Positions 1 to 11,490 are shown, counted from the stretch's first letter. The stretch is DNA of 64,000 nucleotides from Branchipolynoe longqiensis (GCA_030323885.1 CM059186.1:149952407-150016406), one strand, 5' to 3'. Notes: generated from the letters alone by a model not told the origin. Made by a program: numbers and translations.

Positions 1-785
1 ACTATCTCTCAGAAGGTAAAGTTCAGACAATACAGAGGATACAAGCTCTAAGATGTAACTGTTGTATAACTGGATGTACCATGAGTGTGGATTGTTCGGT
101 GAAGATAAGCAGTGAAGGCCTACAAAGCATGCACTGAGTACGGTAATCCAGGAAAAGGCTGAAATAAGGCAGCGATGGAATCATCATATACAGAGGCTAT
201 CTACAGTATGTTTATTGTGGTAGGTGTAATCTCAATGAGAGACGTAGGAGCAGTGGGACAACCCTTAAGGGTGGGGCTTAGACTAAGGGCTAATCCTATT
301 GGTCAAAGGTGAAGAACCAATGGGATCGCTTGAAAACACCGCTGCATGTGTCTGATGTCACCTGATAGATTGGAATAAAAAGGAGAAAGGTCGGCTTTTG
401 GCCAGCAGGAGAGCAGTGCTCTGAACATCACACCACAGCCATCATGTTGAGATATATACCGCAGTTGAAATAGCTGGGTAGTGGTGCATGGGCATAGAGT
501 AAGGTAATGAGTAGAGTCACAATGCTGGAGTCACTTTGGGAGTCCACATCTATATTCAAAATATTATGTGATGCATAACGCATTATACGAGTATAAATGC
601 TAATGGAACATATATACTTTGCTACTTCCTCCATTGGCGCATTGGTCGAGTGCCCCCCCCCCCCTGACCCCTTGTTGTCTGGGAGTTGTATACGGGTGAG
701 GACCCCTCGCGCCACACAGACTGGAGGAAATTTGTATTCAAATAAAGGAAATCTATTTTTTAAATCACACATCCAACAGAGAACA
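1..785. other. no gene recognised; promoter-like stretch
   Basis: I see no convincing coding exon here. Around 298-321 there are two CCAAT-type pentamers in opposite orientation, and a TATA-like AATAAAAAGG lies near 375. This could be part of an LTR or of another mobile-element promoter, but no second copy lies in the window to test that. A short C run sits at 653-664. Confidence 0.3.

Positions 786-854
<69 letters not shown>
786..854. repeat. (TA)n microsatellite
   Basis: About 69 bp of almost pure TA dinucleotide, interrupted only at the left edge. Open frames through it (Ile-Tyr runs) are artefacts. Confidence 0.97.
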
Positions 855-855
<1 letters not shown>

Positions 856-908
856 TGTGCAACATACTCTGTGGAAAATGTCTTATAAGTTACACATACA
901 ATAATATT

Positions 909-1412
909 GTAGTGGTCCTTCACTGACCTCTCAGGCAAGTAACCACATAGACAGGTAGGCGTGGGGAGTGTGTTGATATCAGGGAGCCTAGGTGGTGTAA
1001 TGGTTAGCACACTGGCCCGGGAATGCAAGGAGATGTGGGTTCGAGTCCCGCTCTAGGCACAATATTTCCCATTTTCATCACCCCCACGACACTGGTTGCC
1101 GTGATCAGGATCCTGTACAAGCTTTGTGCTGTATGGTTGTTGAACCTACCCTGTGTATGTATGTGTTAGTGCATTGCCTGTATGTATGTAAATTGTAAGC
1201 ATTACAAGACTTACAATTCCAGGGGGACGAGTGTAGTGGTCTTCACTGACCTCTCAGGCAAGTAACCACATAGACAGGTAGGCGTGGGGAGTGTGTTGAT
1301 ATCAGGGAGCCTAGGTGGTGTAATGGTTAGCACACTGGCCCGGAATGCAAAGAGATGTGGGTTCGAGTCCCGCTCTAGGCACAGTATTTCCCATTTTCAT
1401 CACCCCCACGAC
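909..1412 (+). mobile_element. TRIM-like / dimeric tRNA-SINE element, copy 1
   Basis: Two direct terminal repeats of about 180 bp (909-1090 and 1233-1412) flank a 140-bp internal part. Each terminal repeat holds a tRNA-like sequence (986-1058 and 1309-1380) with a 7-bp acceptor stem GCCTAGG / TCTAGGC, a box-A-like TGGTGTAATGGTTAGC and a box-B GGTTCGAGTCC. The element is bounded by a perfect 5-bp target duplication ATATT (904-908 and 1413-1417). The internal part starts with TGG (candidate primer-binding site) and ends with the purine run AGGGGGACGAG (candidate polypurine tract). The same bipartite structure recurs at 27100 and, reversed, at 48982. It is either a miniature LTR-type element (TRIM) carrying a Pol III promoter or a dimeric SINE. 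Confidence 0.7.
1309..1380 (+). other. tRNA-like head inside the terminal repeat
   Basis: The 72-nt segment folds as a tRNA-like cloverleaf: acceptor stem GCCTAGG with TCTAGGC, short D stem GTG/CAC, T arm GTGGG-TTCGAGT-CCCGC. The anticodon stem is imperfect and the 3' end runs on into repeat sequence, so it is a repeat promoter rather than a functional tRNA gene. Confidence 0.65.
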
Positions 1413-1740
1413 ATATTATATATATAATTATTGTGTGTGTAACGTTAATAATATACAACGTGGATAGGGATGCGAAATTTTCTGTTTTCTAATTTGGTTC
1501 TTCGCCCCACCCTCCCCTTATAATAATTAATATGCTTAACACTATCAGATTTGCCAGAGGTCAACTGTCAGCTTCCTTCTTTCCTTTATTCGGGGCGATT
1601 CTCATTCATCCCCGATATGTTCATGTGAGAAATGCACGTTTAAAGTCACACGGATGAAACTGGAAGGAGTGATCTGGGTACATACAGGGTCGGTACCACG
1701 TGACAGGAAACTCGGCTCACTGTGCAGCGCCCCTGGTGTG

Positions 1741-1855
1741 TTCAGTAAGGAAGCGACAAGTATAAATTGTTAAGTCATTGGTTTGACTCGACCAGGGCCC
1801 GATCTGCCAAAGCGGGAGACGGACGCTCAACTCATTCGGCCATCCCGTCCAGTCG
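1741..1855 (-). mobile_element. SINE-2 head fragment
   Basis: The reverse complement matches the head and first body part of the SINE-2 family found many times in the window (compare 40105-40443): a tRNA Leu/Ser-like head starting GGATGGCCGAATGAGTT, then the GTCATTGG / TTGACTCGACCAGG block. Confidence 0.7.
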
Positions 1856-1870
1856 CACTCCTTACACTTA

Positions 1871-2533
1871 TACCCCTGTCACACTACGACATAACGAGCC
1901 AACGTAAGCCTGACGTGCTCACGTTTCGTCATTACGTTGATGTATGTTGGGTTACATTATGATGACGTCAGAATGACATTAGACTGATGTTGAGCTACAT
2001 CACATTACATCATGTTACGTCGGTGCACGTCAAGGTTTTGAACCTGTTCAAAACTTTCGACGTAACTCGAACATAAGGGTTCTGTACATGTTCGGCGAAT
2101 GTCAATGACGTTAAACGGACGTTAGTCAAATGCTGCTCACTATGTTCCACTACGATCCACTACGTTGACCCACATTAAAGCCAGTGGAAACATCCACGCG
2201 GCGTAATGGGAACATCAGGAGAAGGTACGCCGAATGTACGTCCAACCTTACGTTCAGCATTTCGCCACCATGTCATGACGTATGTAACATCACGCAACGT
2301 AAAGCAACATAGTTCTGGCGATGGAATAATGTACATAACGTTCCGTGAGCATAATAACGTTGTCCTCTCTCATTGAATAACGCTATCACTATGCTTTACC
2401 GACGTTACGCTCTCATCAACTACGCTGCATCCACGTTCAACTTGTGGCCAAATTTGCATACTATGCTGAGAAGTTCGACATTTTTCACGTTCTCCCTACG
2501 CTGACGTCATTACATCGTAGTGTGACAGGGCCT
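1871..2533. mobile_element. Harbinger-type MITE
   Basis: The left end reads TACCCCTGTCACACTACGAC. The inverted right end has CCTGTCACACTACGATG. Both match the ends of the large Harbinger element at 4020-10456. TTA lies on both sides (1868-1870 and 2534-2536), the expected 3-bp TWA-type target duplication. The interior has no coding capacity and is full of ACGT/AACGT-containing short repeats like those under the ends of the large element, so it is likely a deletion derivative moved in trans. Confidence 0.75.
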
Positions 2534-3097
2534 TTACAGGCAGCCCTCCGCCCCATTGTCCCTACCCCCATTCCCCAGTCGCACTTCACGTCGATAGCCA
2601 CCCCCCACCCCAGCTCCAGTGGCAGGCGCCCCGGGTTAAAGATTCCCCCCTCCCCCACCCCACCCTCACTCCACACCACCCCCACCCTCACCCTCACCCT
2701 CACCCTCACCACACCCCACCGCACTGGTGACACTGACAGCACCCTCCACCCCTCTCACCCACATCCTCTTGTACAAAACAGCTGCTTCCAGACAGTTCCT
2801 GGTTGTGGGATGCCGTTTCTTACCCAACCAACTTCTTTATGAAATAGACGACTTCCATCACCATCCCACCCTCTGACGTCAGTGGAAGAACTAATGCATC
2901 GGATAGCCGATCACTGTGTAATAGGCTCTGCGGAAAAGGCCTTCTAAACGATTTCCACCACCATCGCACCATCTGCTGCCATCAAATGGCGTCCCATCCT
3001 GGACAACCTGATCTCCTCCCTCACACACACGGACACACACATGGACACACACACCCTCAGACACACACAGACAGTACAGCGCTGATCTCCCTGTGAC
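2534..3097. other. C-rich intergenic stretch without a gene
   Basis: Pyrimidine-rich sequence with a short CCCTCA tandem run (about 2682-2710) and the start of a CA-rich tract near 3020-3075. No splice-supported coding frame or recognisable protein was seen. Confidence 0.6.
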
Positions 3098-3445
3098 TGA
3101 GGGACCAGACTGGATAGTTGACTGAGTTGAGCGTTTGTCTCCCGTTTTGGTAGATCATGGGATTCGAACCCACACGGGTTCGAACCCTGGTCGAGTCAAA
3201 TGATTTTAAAATTGATATTTGTCGCTTCCTAGCCAGGTGCTTGGCGTCATTAGGATAGGGCAAACACTGGTTTTCTCAGTGTCAAAATAATGTGACTGAG
3301 TGGGATATCAGGTCATGGTGCTGGCGGCCTGGCCTCCCAGTGGGGCAGTGCTATAAATGAGTGTGCACTGTCACAAGTTGGTACCCGTCCTGATATGACC
3401 GTAGATGTTGCCAGGACGTAAAACCCCAACAACCAATCAATCTCC
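3098..3445 (+). mobile_element. SINE-2 copy
   Basis: tRNA-headed SINE: Leu/Ser-like head with the box-B like GGTTCGAACCCTGGTCGAG, then a conserved body (TTGTCGCTTCCTAGCCAGG, GGATATCAGGTCATGGTGCT) and tail (CCTGATATGACC, GTTGCCAGGACGTAAAA). It is inserted in a CA-rich tract; CTCCTC/ACACACA motifs occur on both sides. Confidence 0.85.
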
Positions 3446-3447
3446 TC

Positions 3448-3590
3448 ACACACACCCATGGACACACACGGACTCACACACCCATGGACACACACGAACA
3501 CACACACATACGGACACACACGGACACACACGCACCCATGGACACCCATGGACACACACATGGACACACACGGACACACACACACAGCGT
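3448..3590. repeat. CA-rich microsatellite
   Basis: Irregular ACACAC / GGACACACA repeats following the SINE-2 tail. His/Thr-rich frames here are low-complexity artefacts. Confidence 0.95.
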
Positions 3591-3785
3591 TGACCTCGAT
3601 GCGCCTGGGGTGGGGGTGGGGCTCATTTCACCATCTTCCCGTCACAAACAGACGTAGATCTGACCAGACAACAGAGGCTTCTAAGTGCCTCGGGACCTAC
3701 GTTAGATTCTGTTCCTGACACAGAAGGAGACGAACAGACATCAAAAGCCAGCATGACCAACGCGTACCTTACAACATAAGAGGGT

Positions 3786-3940
3786 CCTGAAAGTTGCACA
3801 GTCCAATGTTTTTGAGTTTCTATCATTTTTCTTTAGGTAGGCCTATATATATATTTGGTTGATCGTTATAATTTACCTTACTTTAGTGTGGTGTGAGATT
3901 GACTTAATATCGCTAACTTTGGAGATATTTGAAACGTAAA
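3786..3940 (+). mobile_element. MITE-alpha fragment (left half)
   Basis: Begins AAGTTGCACAGTCCAATG and continues with the TTTACCTTACTTTAGT and GCTAACTTTGGAGATATTTG blocks shared by MITE-alpha copies elsewhere (24540, 54855, 56483, 60884). The right half is replaced by a SINE-2 tail fragment at 3955-4010. Confidence 0.7.
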
Positions 3941-4510
3941 GATTGCTGTTTGTTTGTTGTTGTTTTACGTCCTAGCAACATCTAAGGTCATATCAGGACG
4001 GGGAAACGTAAAGATGTCATACCCCTGTCACACTATGACATAACGCACCAGCATAGGGACAAAGTGAAAATAAATTCTACGCGTCGAAATTCCAGGCATA
4101 ATATTAAATATGGGGCCAAGTTGGACGTCAGTGCCACGTAGTTGACGTGAGCGTATCATCGGTATAGCGTAGTTATAACGTAGTTCAACAAGTGAGGACA
4201 AGGGAATAATTAATTGTCTCAACGTGAGGCTAGTGAAACTCCAGCGCGCGCGAAGTGAGCCTAGCATGACATTAGTGGCGGCTTAGTGTCAAACTGGCAT
4301 GATCACGCCTGCGCTAATGTTGCCATGTCCAACTCAACCGTTTTTCCTGAAGTGAGTCAATGTTGGCCCGCCGAGTGATTAGCGTTGCACTGACGTGAGT
4401 CCAGCATGGCCAACGTGGCCAGCGTGACGGCAGCACATGCTCAACGCGCTTGGCATGAGTGAAACGTGGGCTGCCATGCGGAAAAGCACCCGACCCACCC
4501 GCGCCTTGGG

Positions 4511-4518
4511 TATAAATA
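4511..4518 (+). promoter_or_regulatory. TATA box of the Harbinger MADF gene
   Basis: TATAAATA preceded by GGG and followed by AGGGCG, 46 bp before the first downstream ATG (4557) and 140 bp before the ATG that opens the MADF frame (4651). A pyrimidine-rich start-site-like stretch follows. Confidence 0.65.
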
Positions 4519-4650
4519 AGGGCGCTGTGTTGCTCTCTCCTCACAACTTCTCCAGCATGCCACCGAAACATCCAGCTCCAGCTCCAGCTCCACTTCCACT
4601 TGTGCTCAAACCCCCACTATGGGAGGGGAAGAGGGAAGGGGAGGAAGAGG

Positions 4651-6447
4651 ATGACTAGTACACTACCACCATCAGCAGCAGCACCATCTCCACCATCTCA
4701 TATGGTCTCGTCTCCTGCTCACCCGACCGATGACACAGAGGAGACTATGGACACACAGTCCCTGTCTCCATCTTCTCAGCATTCCCATGAATCATCTGCA
4801 GCCTCCACCTCCTCCAGCTCACACCGTCTGCAAGGATCATGCAAGAGGAGGGTGCACAAGTTTGACTGCACTCTGCCTATAGACGAGGAGGAGGTGGTGC
4901 TGGATTTTCTGCAGGACACCCCGGTCCTCTGGAACATCAAGTTGACCGACTACCAGAGGACCGACAAAAAGAGCAAGCTGTGGCAGGACCAGGCCCAGAA
5001 GATGAGGAGAACCACTGGACATCTCCAGGGCTGGTTCAAATCCATGTGGGACATTGACACCAGGATGCATAAAAAGAAGAGTAGTGACGGGTCGACCGAG
5101 CGGACTGAGAGGGAGCAGTGGATCATGGACAATTTCGGCTTCCTCAGCTCAGTCATGCGGCACCCGCTGAAGCCCTGCAGAAGTGTAAGTACTATCTTTT
5201 TTCATTTGCATTCATGTGGATATTAATTTTTAATGTTTTTATTTAATTATTTATTAATTCTTTTAGACCTCATTGTGCACAAATCATTTTATATATTTAA
5301 TGGCATTATAATATGCAAGCATGTGGATTTATTTATTATTGACCTCATTGTGGATAAATCCTTGTATATATTTAATGGCATTATTATATGCAATCATGTG
5401 GATTTATTTATTATTGCCCTCATTATGTAAAGTCATGTTGTCTTGTATTCATTGTACTTATGTTGCTTTATTACTTTGTCTTGCAGGTGTTGGCCACCAT
5501 TGATGCAGCGCATGGTGATCTGGGGGCTGTGGAGACTGCCTGCGCTGAGCTGCAGATTGGGTTGGATGAGAAGCAGCCCGAACAACGACCCCTATCCGAG
5601 GCCCGAGGCAAGGGGAAGCAGTCCATGAAGGAGGATGACCTGCTGGATGCTCTAAAGCAATGCATTGACACCTCAGGCAACCTGTTGGACAGCCAAACAA
5701 TCACACGCATGACCCAGATAACCACGTTTGCAAACTATGTGCGGGACTGTTTGTCGACAATGACCAAGAGTGAGTTCCACCATGCGTGGACTGCGATAAG
5801 CATCATCCTGTCGCAGGTGATGGAGTCGGAGGTGGCAGATGACGGGACCATAGTCTTGGGGCCGGCGCTGTCCCGAGTCTGCCCCCCATAACCCCCCCCA
5901 TGACTCAGAGTGTGCGCCCCCCTCTGTGATGTCATGCTACTCCTCTTCATCCAATGCATCCCCTTGCCCATCGCTAAACGAGGGGTACCAGATGCATCCC
6001 CACCAGTGGCGACATCAACCACAAGCAGGAACACCCTGGGCACCCCAAAGCTTAGACTATATGCAGCAATACATGCTGCAGCCACTTCTGCCTCTGCCGC
6101 TCCAGCCTGCGGCAATGCTGATGCAGCCTCCGCCACTGCCAGCGTTGCGGGTGCAGCCTCAGTTCCCCGCAGACAATGGGTCGGCCCGCACCGGTGACAA
6201 GTCAGCCACCACGATAGCAGCCTGCAGCACATGCAATTGGCAGCGCATTAATGTTGGTATGGCTCCTCATCCAGAGTGTCAGTATGCCAGCGGGAATGAC
6301 ACCAACAGCCATGGATGGATTCCTGAATCTGTCCGGCCTGTCGGCATATCCAACATGTCAAACCTGAACATTGAGGCGCAGGAGCTCTTTGGGCCAGGGG
6401 AACTCGACACCCCCCCAAAAGGGCACGGTCAGGCCCCAGATAAGTGA
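4651..6447 (+). pseudogene. Harbinger MADF (Myb/SANT-like) accessory protein, frameshifted
   Basis: Two exons, 4651-5184 and 5487 onward, joined by a clear GTAAGT donor and TTGCAG acceptor in phase 0. Roughly residues 73-165 form a MADF / Myb-SANT-like domain: an acidic start (DEEEVVLDFL), then Trp residues in LWNIKL, KLWQDQA, GWFKSMW and EQWIMDNF. Harbinger elements encode such a protein to bind element DNA and import the nuclease. The frame ends at 5891 because of one surplus C in the run near 5884-5889. Removing it would read on without stop through a Ser/Pro/Gln-rich region to 6447. A second ATG at 4557, in another frame and closer to the TATA box, overlaps the start, so the true N-terminus is uncertain and a further indel is possible. 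Confidence 0.75.
5270..5430. repeat. about 75-bp direct repeat within the MADF intron
   Basis: Two full copies and one partial copy of a block containing ATGTGGATTTATTTATTATTG and TTTAATGGCATTAT lie between the donor (5185) and acceptor (5486). Confidence 0.85.
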
Positions 6448-6727
6448 ACAGAACTGACAGTATTTATTGTGCCTGCCTGTACATATATATGGGCCGTTCT
6501 CAGAAGTTGTGTACCAATACTGTGACATCAGTACCACAAAATTAAAATGATGTCAAAGTCCTATATACAAGCTTCCTCAATGTGTATGTCCTTTTGCATC
6601 TGAATAATTGAAAATAAACATATTCTGACATTTTCAAGTAGGTCAAATGATGCTCACACTTAATAAATAGCAGTATAGCATGGAAACCAATCTGATTCCA
6701 AAATCAAATATTTTCCACACAAAGCTT

Positions 6728-6911
6728 GACATTTTTAGGACATTTCACATGCCACTTGCTTTATAAACAGTAGTAATAATAATTTGAAACCTAGTTGCTA
6801 TGGTTTTGTCTTATTTGTGACATTTTTAGGACATTTCACATGCCACTTGCTTTATAAACAGTAGTAATAATAATTTGAAACCTAGTTGCTATGGTTTTGT
6901 CTTATTTGTGA
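6728..6911. repeat. 92-bp tandem duplication
   Basis: A block starting GACATTTTTAGGACATTTC and ending GTTTTGTCTTATTTGTGA occurs twice in direct succession with essentially no differences, so it is a recent duplication inside the Harbinger element. Confidence 0.9.
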
Positions 6912-7971
6912 TGATTAAAGAGAAAAGCTGAAAAATATTAGCACGGTAACAGTCCAAGTGGAATCAACAATTTTACACAAATGTTCGGCTCAAATTTCAA
7001 TGTTTATAGGCAATTTCAGGATTTATCTTTTACTATTCCATAACTGGGTCTGTGTATAGAGTGTCAAATGGTGAAAATAGTTCCTGTACTCTATCTGTAC
7101 TCAGTGTTTGATACAGAGTTTCATAGTACTTGCAAGTGGAAACGAAATGTTACGATGTTAATGACTCCAGAAAAAGTTAACTATTTCATCATTTTTATAA
7201 TTGAAAAAAAAAAATGTCTTCAACTTAATGAAGACATGGTATATGACCATTTGAAGTGAAATGTGCTGTTAAGATGTTTTCATTAAGTTTGTGACTTTAT
7301 TTTCAATGTTGTTGACAATGTCACAAATGAATGATGTAATTTTCTATTTATTTAGCTACATCCATCCCAATAAGATACATAATACACAATATTAACATTT
7401 ACTTTTGATCTAAAATATCTCCCACATTATTGGGCTAAATTATGAAATCTAAATATTGACACTCCAATAATGGGTTTCTTTGAAATATGCATTTCAAGTA
7501 GACTACCTCAAGTGGTACACACTTTCTGAGAACGACCCATATATATTTGGTATTATTTTTTCTGTTTTCATTTGTATTTCTTTTTTTTACTGTGTCACTG
7601 AGAGTATTTCGTGTGTGCTTGCCTATACATATGTATATATTTTGTATCCTTTTTCCTGTTTTCCTTTGTATGTCTTTTGTTTTACTGTGTAGCTGTATAT
7701 ATTTAGTAAAGTATTGCACCTGAGAGTAATCTGTAAAAGTTGTTGTAAACAAAAAACTATTTGTATTGTAAACAAGATTTTGGTCTCTGAGTCAATTTGT
7801 TAGTAAACATTATCATATGATTATTATAATAAGTAATACACAAGTACCCCCAAATAAAATTGAAAGAATAAATAAGGCCTTTGTCCATATGTCATGCTTA
7901 ACAAATTATATGACATGTAACTTTGTCCCTAGAAAACCCTTTCCTCTCCTCCCCTACTCCCCCTTAAAATA

Positions 7972-8335
7972 ACTAACATGTAAATTTTGTCAGTGTTAAT
8001 TACAGTAATCTTCCCCATAACGTTATCTTCCCCACCCAAATATATAAATCACATGTAAATTTGTCAGTGTTAAATGCCCCCCTTAAAAATAAAGTAATAT
8101 CCCCCAACCAAATTTATAACTGACATGTAAATTTGTCAGTGTCAAATGCCCCCTTTATAATTAAGGTAATATCCCCCCAAGCAAATTTATAACTGACATG
8201 TAAATTTGTCAGTGTCATATGGCCCCTTAATCAATAAAGTAATATCCCCCAACCAAATTTATAACTGACATGTAAATTTGTGAGTGTCAAATGCCCCCCT
8301 TAAAGATAGTTATATTCCCCCTTTTTTCCACACCC
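7972..8335. repeat. about 72-bp tandem array (5 copies)
   Basis: The repeating core is AACTGACATGTAAATTTGTC followed by AGTGTCAAATGCCCCC and AAAGTAATATCCCCC. Unit starts at about 8118, 8191 and 8263 give a period of 72-73 bp. It lies 3' of the transposase gene inside the Harbinger element. Confidence 0.88.
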
Positions 8336-8587
8336 ACAATTATAACTGACACATACATTAAGGTTTGATATCAATAACAGATTGATATCTTTTATTTAAC
8401 TAAGCTATAATATCTGGACATCTCATATTTTTGCATATCACACAGTACATTTCAGAGATGACATTTGTACATATCACATTGATTAAATATCACACAGTAC
8501 ATTTGTACATATCACATTTTTGCATATCACACTGTACACTTCAGAAATGATGACACCACAGTACAGAAATATCCCAGTGCACACACT

Positions 8588-9837
8588 TCATATATTCATA
8601 TCATATTCTCCTGCCATTCCTCTGATCCCGCTGGTGAGTTGACCCAGTCTTTGAGGAAATTCTGCTGTTCCTTTCCTGCCCTTGAGCCAGTGTTCTGGCC
8701 AGGTAGTTGTGTTGCAATGTCTGGCAGGTTTCTGCCCTGTCTCCATGCTCCAGGGATGAAATTGCAGTTGATTCTGGAGTAGGGGATATCGGATCTTCAT
8801 CATGTTGTGTATGACATTCACACGCTGGGATGATGAGCTTCATGGTGGAGGGGTGGTGCTGCATCGTGCTGAGCAGAACCTGAAATTGGTTTGCCAGGAT
8901 GCCGAACGCATTCTCCATACTCTCCTCGCTCTGGAAATCCTGTAGTTGAAGTTGCATTCCTCATGCGTCATAGCCCTCCTGCTGTATGGCTTCATCATTG
9001 TCGGGCGTAGGCCGAAGGCATCGTCACTGATCAGGAAGTATGGAACCGTCCTCTGGCCAGTCACAATAGGCTTGGGTTCCAGGAAACCTATGGCACCATC
9101 TTCAGTGCTGGCCTTCAGCTCAGAATCATTGAACAGCTGTGCATCTGATGCGGAGCCTTTACCACCGACATCGGTCCAGATGAACTTGTAGTCTGCATTA
9201 ACGAGCGCCATGAGAACTATGGAGTAGAATCCCTTATAGTTGTAGTATAAGGATCCACTCTTTGGGGGACACCGACAGGCAACATGCTTCCCATCAAGTG
9301 CCCCGCAGGTATGGGGGAAGTTCCACCTCTCAAGAAGTTGTTGTGGATGGCATGCCACCCCTCCGGAGTGGTGGGGCAGGTCATCACCTCGTTGATGTAC
9401 TCTGCAATGATGGCCTTGCACACCTCTCTCACGATGAGAGATTGGGTGTTGTGTGGCACCCTCCACCCAAACTTCATGGAAGTGTACTTGTTGCCCGATG
9501 CTAGGTGACACAGAATGAGGGCAAGCTTCAGGCCAGGCTTGAGCGGTGCCCTGTAGGTAGTGTAATTTTTGGTGATCCACGGACCCACTCTGGCTAGCAT
9601 CTCATCAAACATCTGGGGAAGCATCTGCATGAATTTGACGAAGGAAGCTGTGTTCTCATTATGGAGTTCCACCAGAAGCTGGTCATACAAGCCAAATTCA
9701 TGCCACCTCCCGATCCACTGCCGCACCCACAATCGCTTCGTCCGAGATTTTTTTTCTTCTCCAGCCTCAATATAGTGCAGTAACAACACGTTTGTCTCAT
9801 GGTGAACTTTGAGAATGGCCAGTTGGTAGTCCTGCAT
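8588..9837 (-). pseudogene. Harbinger transposase (DDE_Tnp_4/HARBI1-like), broken
   Basis: From the ATG at 9837 the frame shows a helix-turn-helix-like N-terminal part. After a -1 slip near 9325 it enters the nuclease core: the first catalytic Asp is in GALDGKH, the second in SASDAQLFNDS. A second frameshift near 8921 separates YRISRARR from the ENAFGILANQFQVLL block that carries the catalytic Glu. A third near 8820 precedes NVIHNMMKIRYP. All three acidic residues are still encoded, but in different frames. HARBI1-type nucleases cut and paste the element together with the MADF partner. The gene converges with the MADF gene. Confidence 0.85.
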
Positions 9838-9907
9838 GACCCACTCAGGCACATGTATCCACTGCGAAGAGCGGAGCTGTTCTGCTGACAGGAGGACATC
9901 TGAGGCC

Positions 9908-9914
9908 TATATAT
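9908..9914 (-). promoter_or_regulatory. TATA box of the Harbinger transposase gene
   Basis: On the minus strand CATATATAGGCC lies about 70 bp upstream of the ATG at 9837. It mirrors the TATA box of the MADF gene at the other end of the element. Confidence 0.5.
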
Positions 9915-10510
9915 GCTCGAAGGCAAAGCGTTCACGCCACGTTCACAACTAGTTTGACAATGTTTGAAGCACATGACAGACATTACTCGCACGCTAGACT
10001 TTCAGCAACTATGTCAGGACACGTTTGCGATACATTTGAGCAACGTTAGGCACACGTCACAGACACATTTGACCTACGTTGAGATATGTTAACCCCACAT
10101 TGTCTGAGCGCGGGCCACACGTTCGCCCCGCCTGTGTGTCACTCTCACGTAACACAATATTGATCTAACATTGCCAACGCAGCTCTATCGCGCGGCTAAC
10201 ATATCTCAACCTTGGCCTAATGTGAGTGTAACGTCATCCCAACATAACTGCTTTACTTTGCGATGTGCTGAAAGGTTTGGTTATGTCCAAAACCTTGACA
10301 CATGCTGCTGTAACTCGACGTAACCTGACATATCTCGACATAACTTGACATCTGCCTAACGTAAGCATGACATAACCCGCCGTATCTCAATGTAATGACC
10401 AAAATTCACCTACGTCGGTTCACGTTAGCTCGTTATGTCGTAGTGTGACAGGGCCACTACTTGAATGTAAAGTCCGAACAAATAAACAAACATCCTTAGT
10501 ATTATTATTA

Positions 10511-10647
10511 TCAGGATGGCTGAATGATTTGAGGATTTGAACCCATTAGCTTCAAATCTGATTGAGTCAAAACAATGACTTTTAAATTTTGGTCTTACCT
10601 AGCTTTCGTGCTTGGAATTAATAGAATGGGGCAAGGAGCAGTGTAAA
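10511..10647 (+). mobile_element. SINE-2 variant fragment
   Basis: Degenerate copy of the SINE-2 head (GGATGGCTGAATGATTTGAG) and body, with the 3' variant GGGGCAAGGAGCAGTG that marks a subfamily also seen at 15430 and 16690. Confidence 0.6.
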
Positions 10648-10854
10648 GCTGCGAACACACAGGACGCGTTTCTGGCATGGGCGTCAAGTGTCGCTCAGGC
10701 GGCAAAAATTAAAATATATGTAATAAAGAGAAGCTGAACACACTGGCCGGGCGGTTCTCACGCGGTTCTCATGTGGGCATCACGCGGCAGGATAGGATCG
10801 CTTTCGGAGCGATTTTTACCACTTGACGTGTGGTGCTGCTTGGCTTTTGACTGA

Positions 10855-11490
10855 CTTTTCCCGACTATGCCTGACTTTTCCCGATTTTGCCCGACTTGAC
10901 TTTACCCGACTTGACTTTACACGACTTGACTTTACACGAGCTGACTTTACCCGACCTGACTTTACACGATCTGACTTTACATGACCTGACTTTACCTGAC
11001 CTGACTTTACCCGACCTGACTTTACACGACTTGACTTTACACAAGCTGAATTTACACGACTTGACGTTACACAACCTGACTTTACCTGACCTGACTTTAC
11101 TCGACCTGACTTTACACGGCCTGACTACACAACTTGACTTTACACGACCTGAATTTACCCGACCTGACTTTACACGACTTAACTTTACACGACCTGACTT
11201 TACCCGACCTGAATTTACACGACTTGACTTTACACAATGTGACTTTACCCAACCTGACTTTACCCGACCTGACTTTACACGACCTGACTTTACACGACTT
11301 GACTTTACCCGACCTGACTTTACACAACTTGACTTTACACCACTTGACTTTACACGACTTGACTTTACACGACCAGACTTTACATGACCTGACTTTACAC
11401 GACTTGACTTTACACGACTTGACTTTACATCACTTGACTTTACACCACTTGACTTTACACGATTTGACTTTACACGAATTGACTTTACAC
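10855..11490 (+). repeat. 15-bp minisatellite, long arm
   Basis: About 40 copies of a unit close to ACGACTTGACTTTAC (variants with CCTGAC, ACACGA, ACCCGA). As 15 is a multiple of three, all frames stay open and give Leu-Thr-Leu-His-Asp type repeats that are not real proteins. Confidence 0.97.

Larger units (their letters stand above)
4020..10456. mobile_element. PIF/Harbinger DNA transposon, two-gene, degenerate
   Basis: A 6.4-kb element with terminal inverted repeats: the left end (4020) reads ACCCCTGTCACACTATGACA, and the inverted right end (10456) reads GGCCCTGTCACACTACGACA. Between the ends lie the two genes typical of the family, a Myb/SANT-like MADF accessory gene on the plus strand and a DDE nuclease gene on the minus strand, transcribed towards each other. 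Each has a TATA box close to its end of the element. Both frames are broken, so this copy is no longer autonomous. The 3-bp target duplication is not clear. Subterminal regions (4050-4440 and 9920-10430) are rich in ACGT-type motifs like those in the MITE at 1871. Confidence 0.85.

Noticed and set aside
428..1028. Frames with long Ile-Tyr runs
   Set aside because: Translations of the (TA)n microsatellite.
986..1059. Functional tRNA gene
   Set aside because: The cloverleaf is embedded in a repeat present several times, the anticodon stem is imperfect and the sequence has repeat flanks at every copy.
3313..3718. His/Thr- and Cys/Val-rich frames
   Set aside because: Translations of the CA microsatellite.
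4028..4571. Minus-strand frames at the left Harbinger end
   Set aside because: They lie in the subterminal repeat region of the transposon and have no homologous domain.
8946..9775. Plus-strand frames over the Harbinger transposase
   Set aside because: Antisense shadows of the minus-strand nuclease gene, whose DDE motifs decide the strand.
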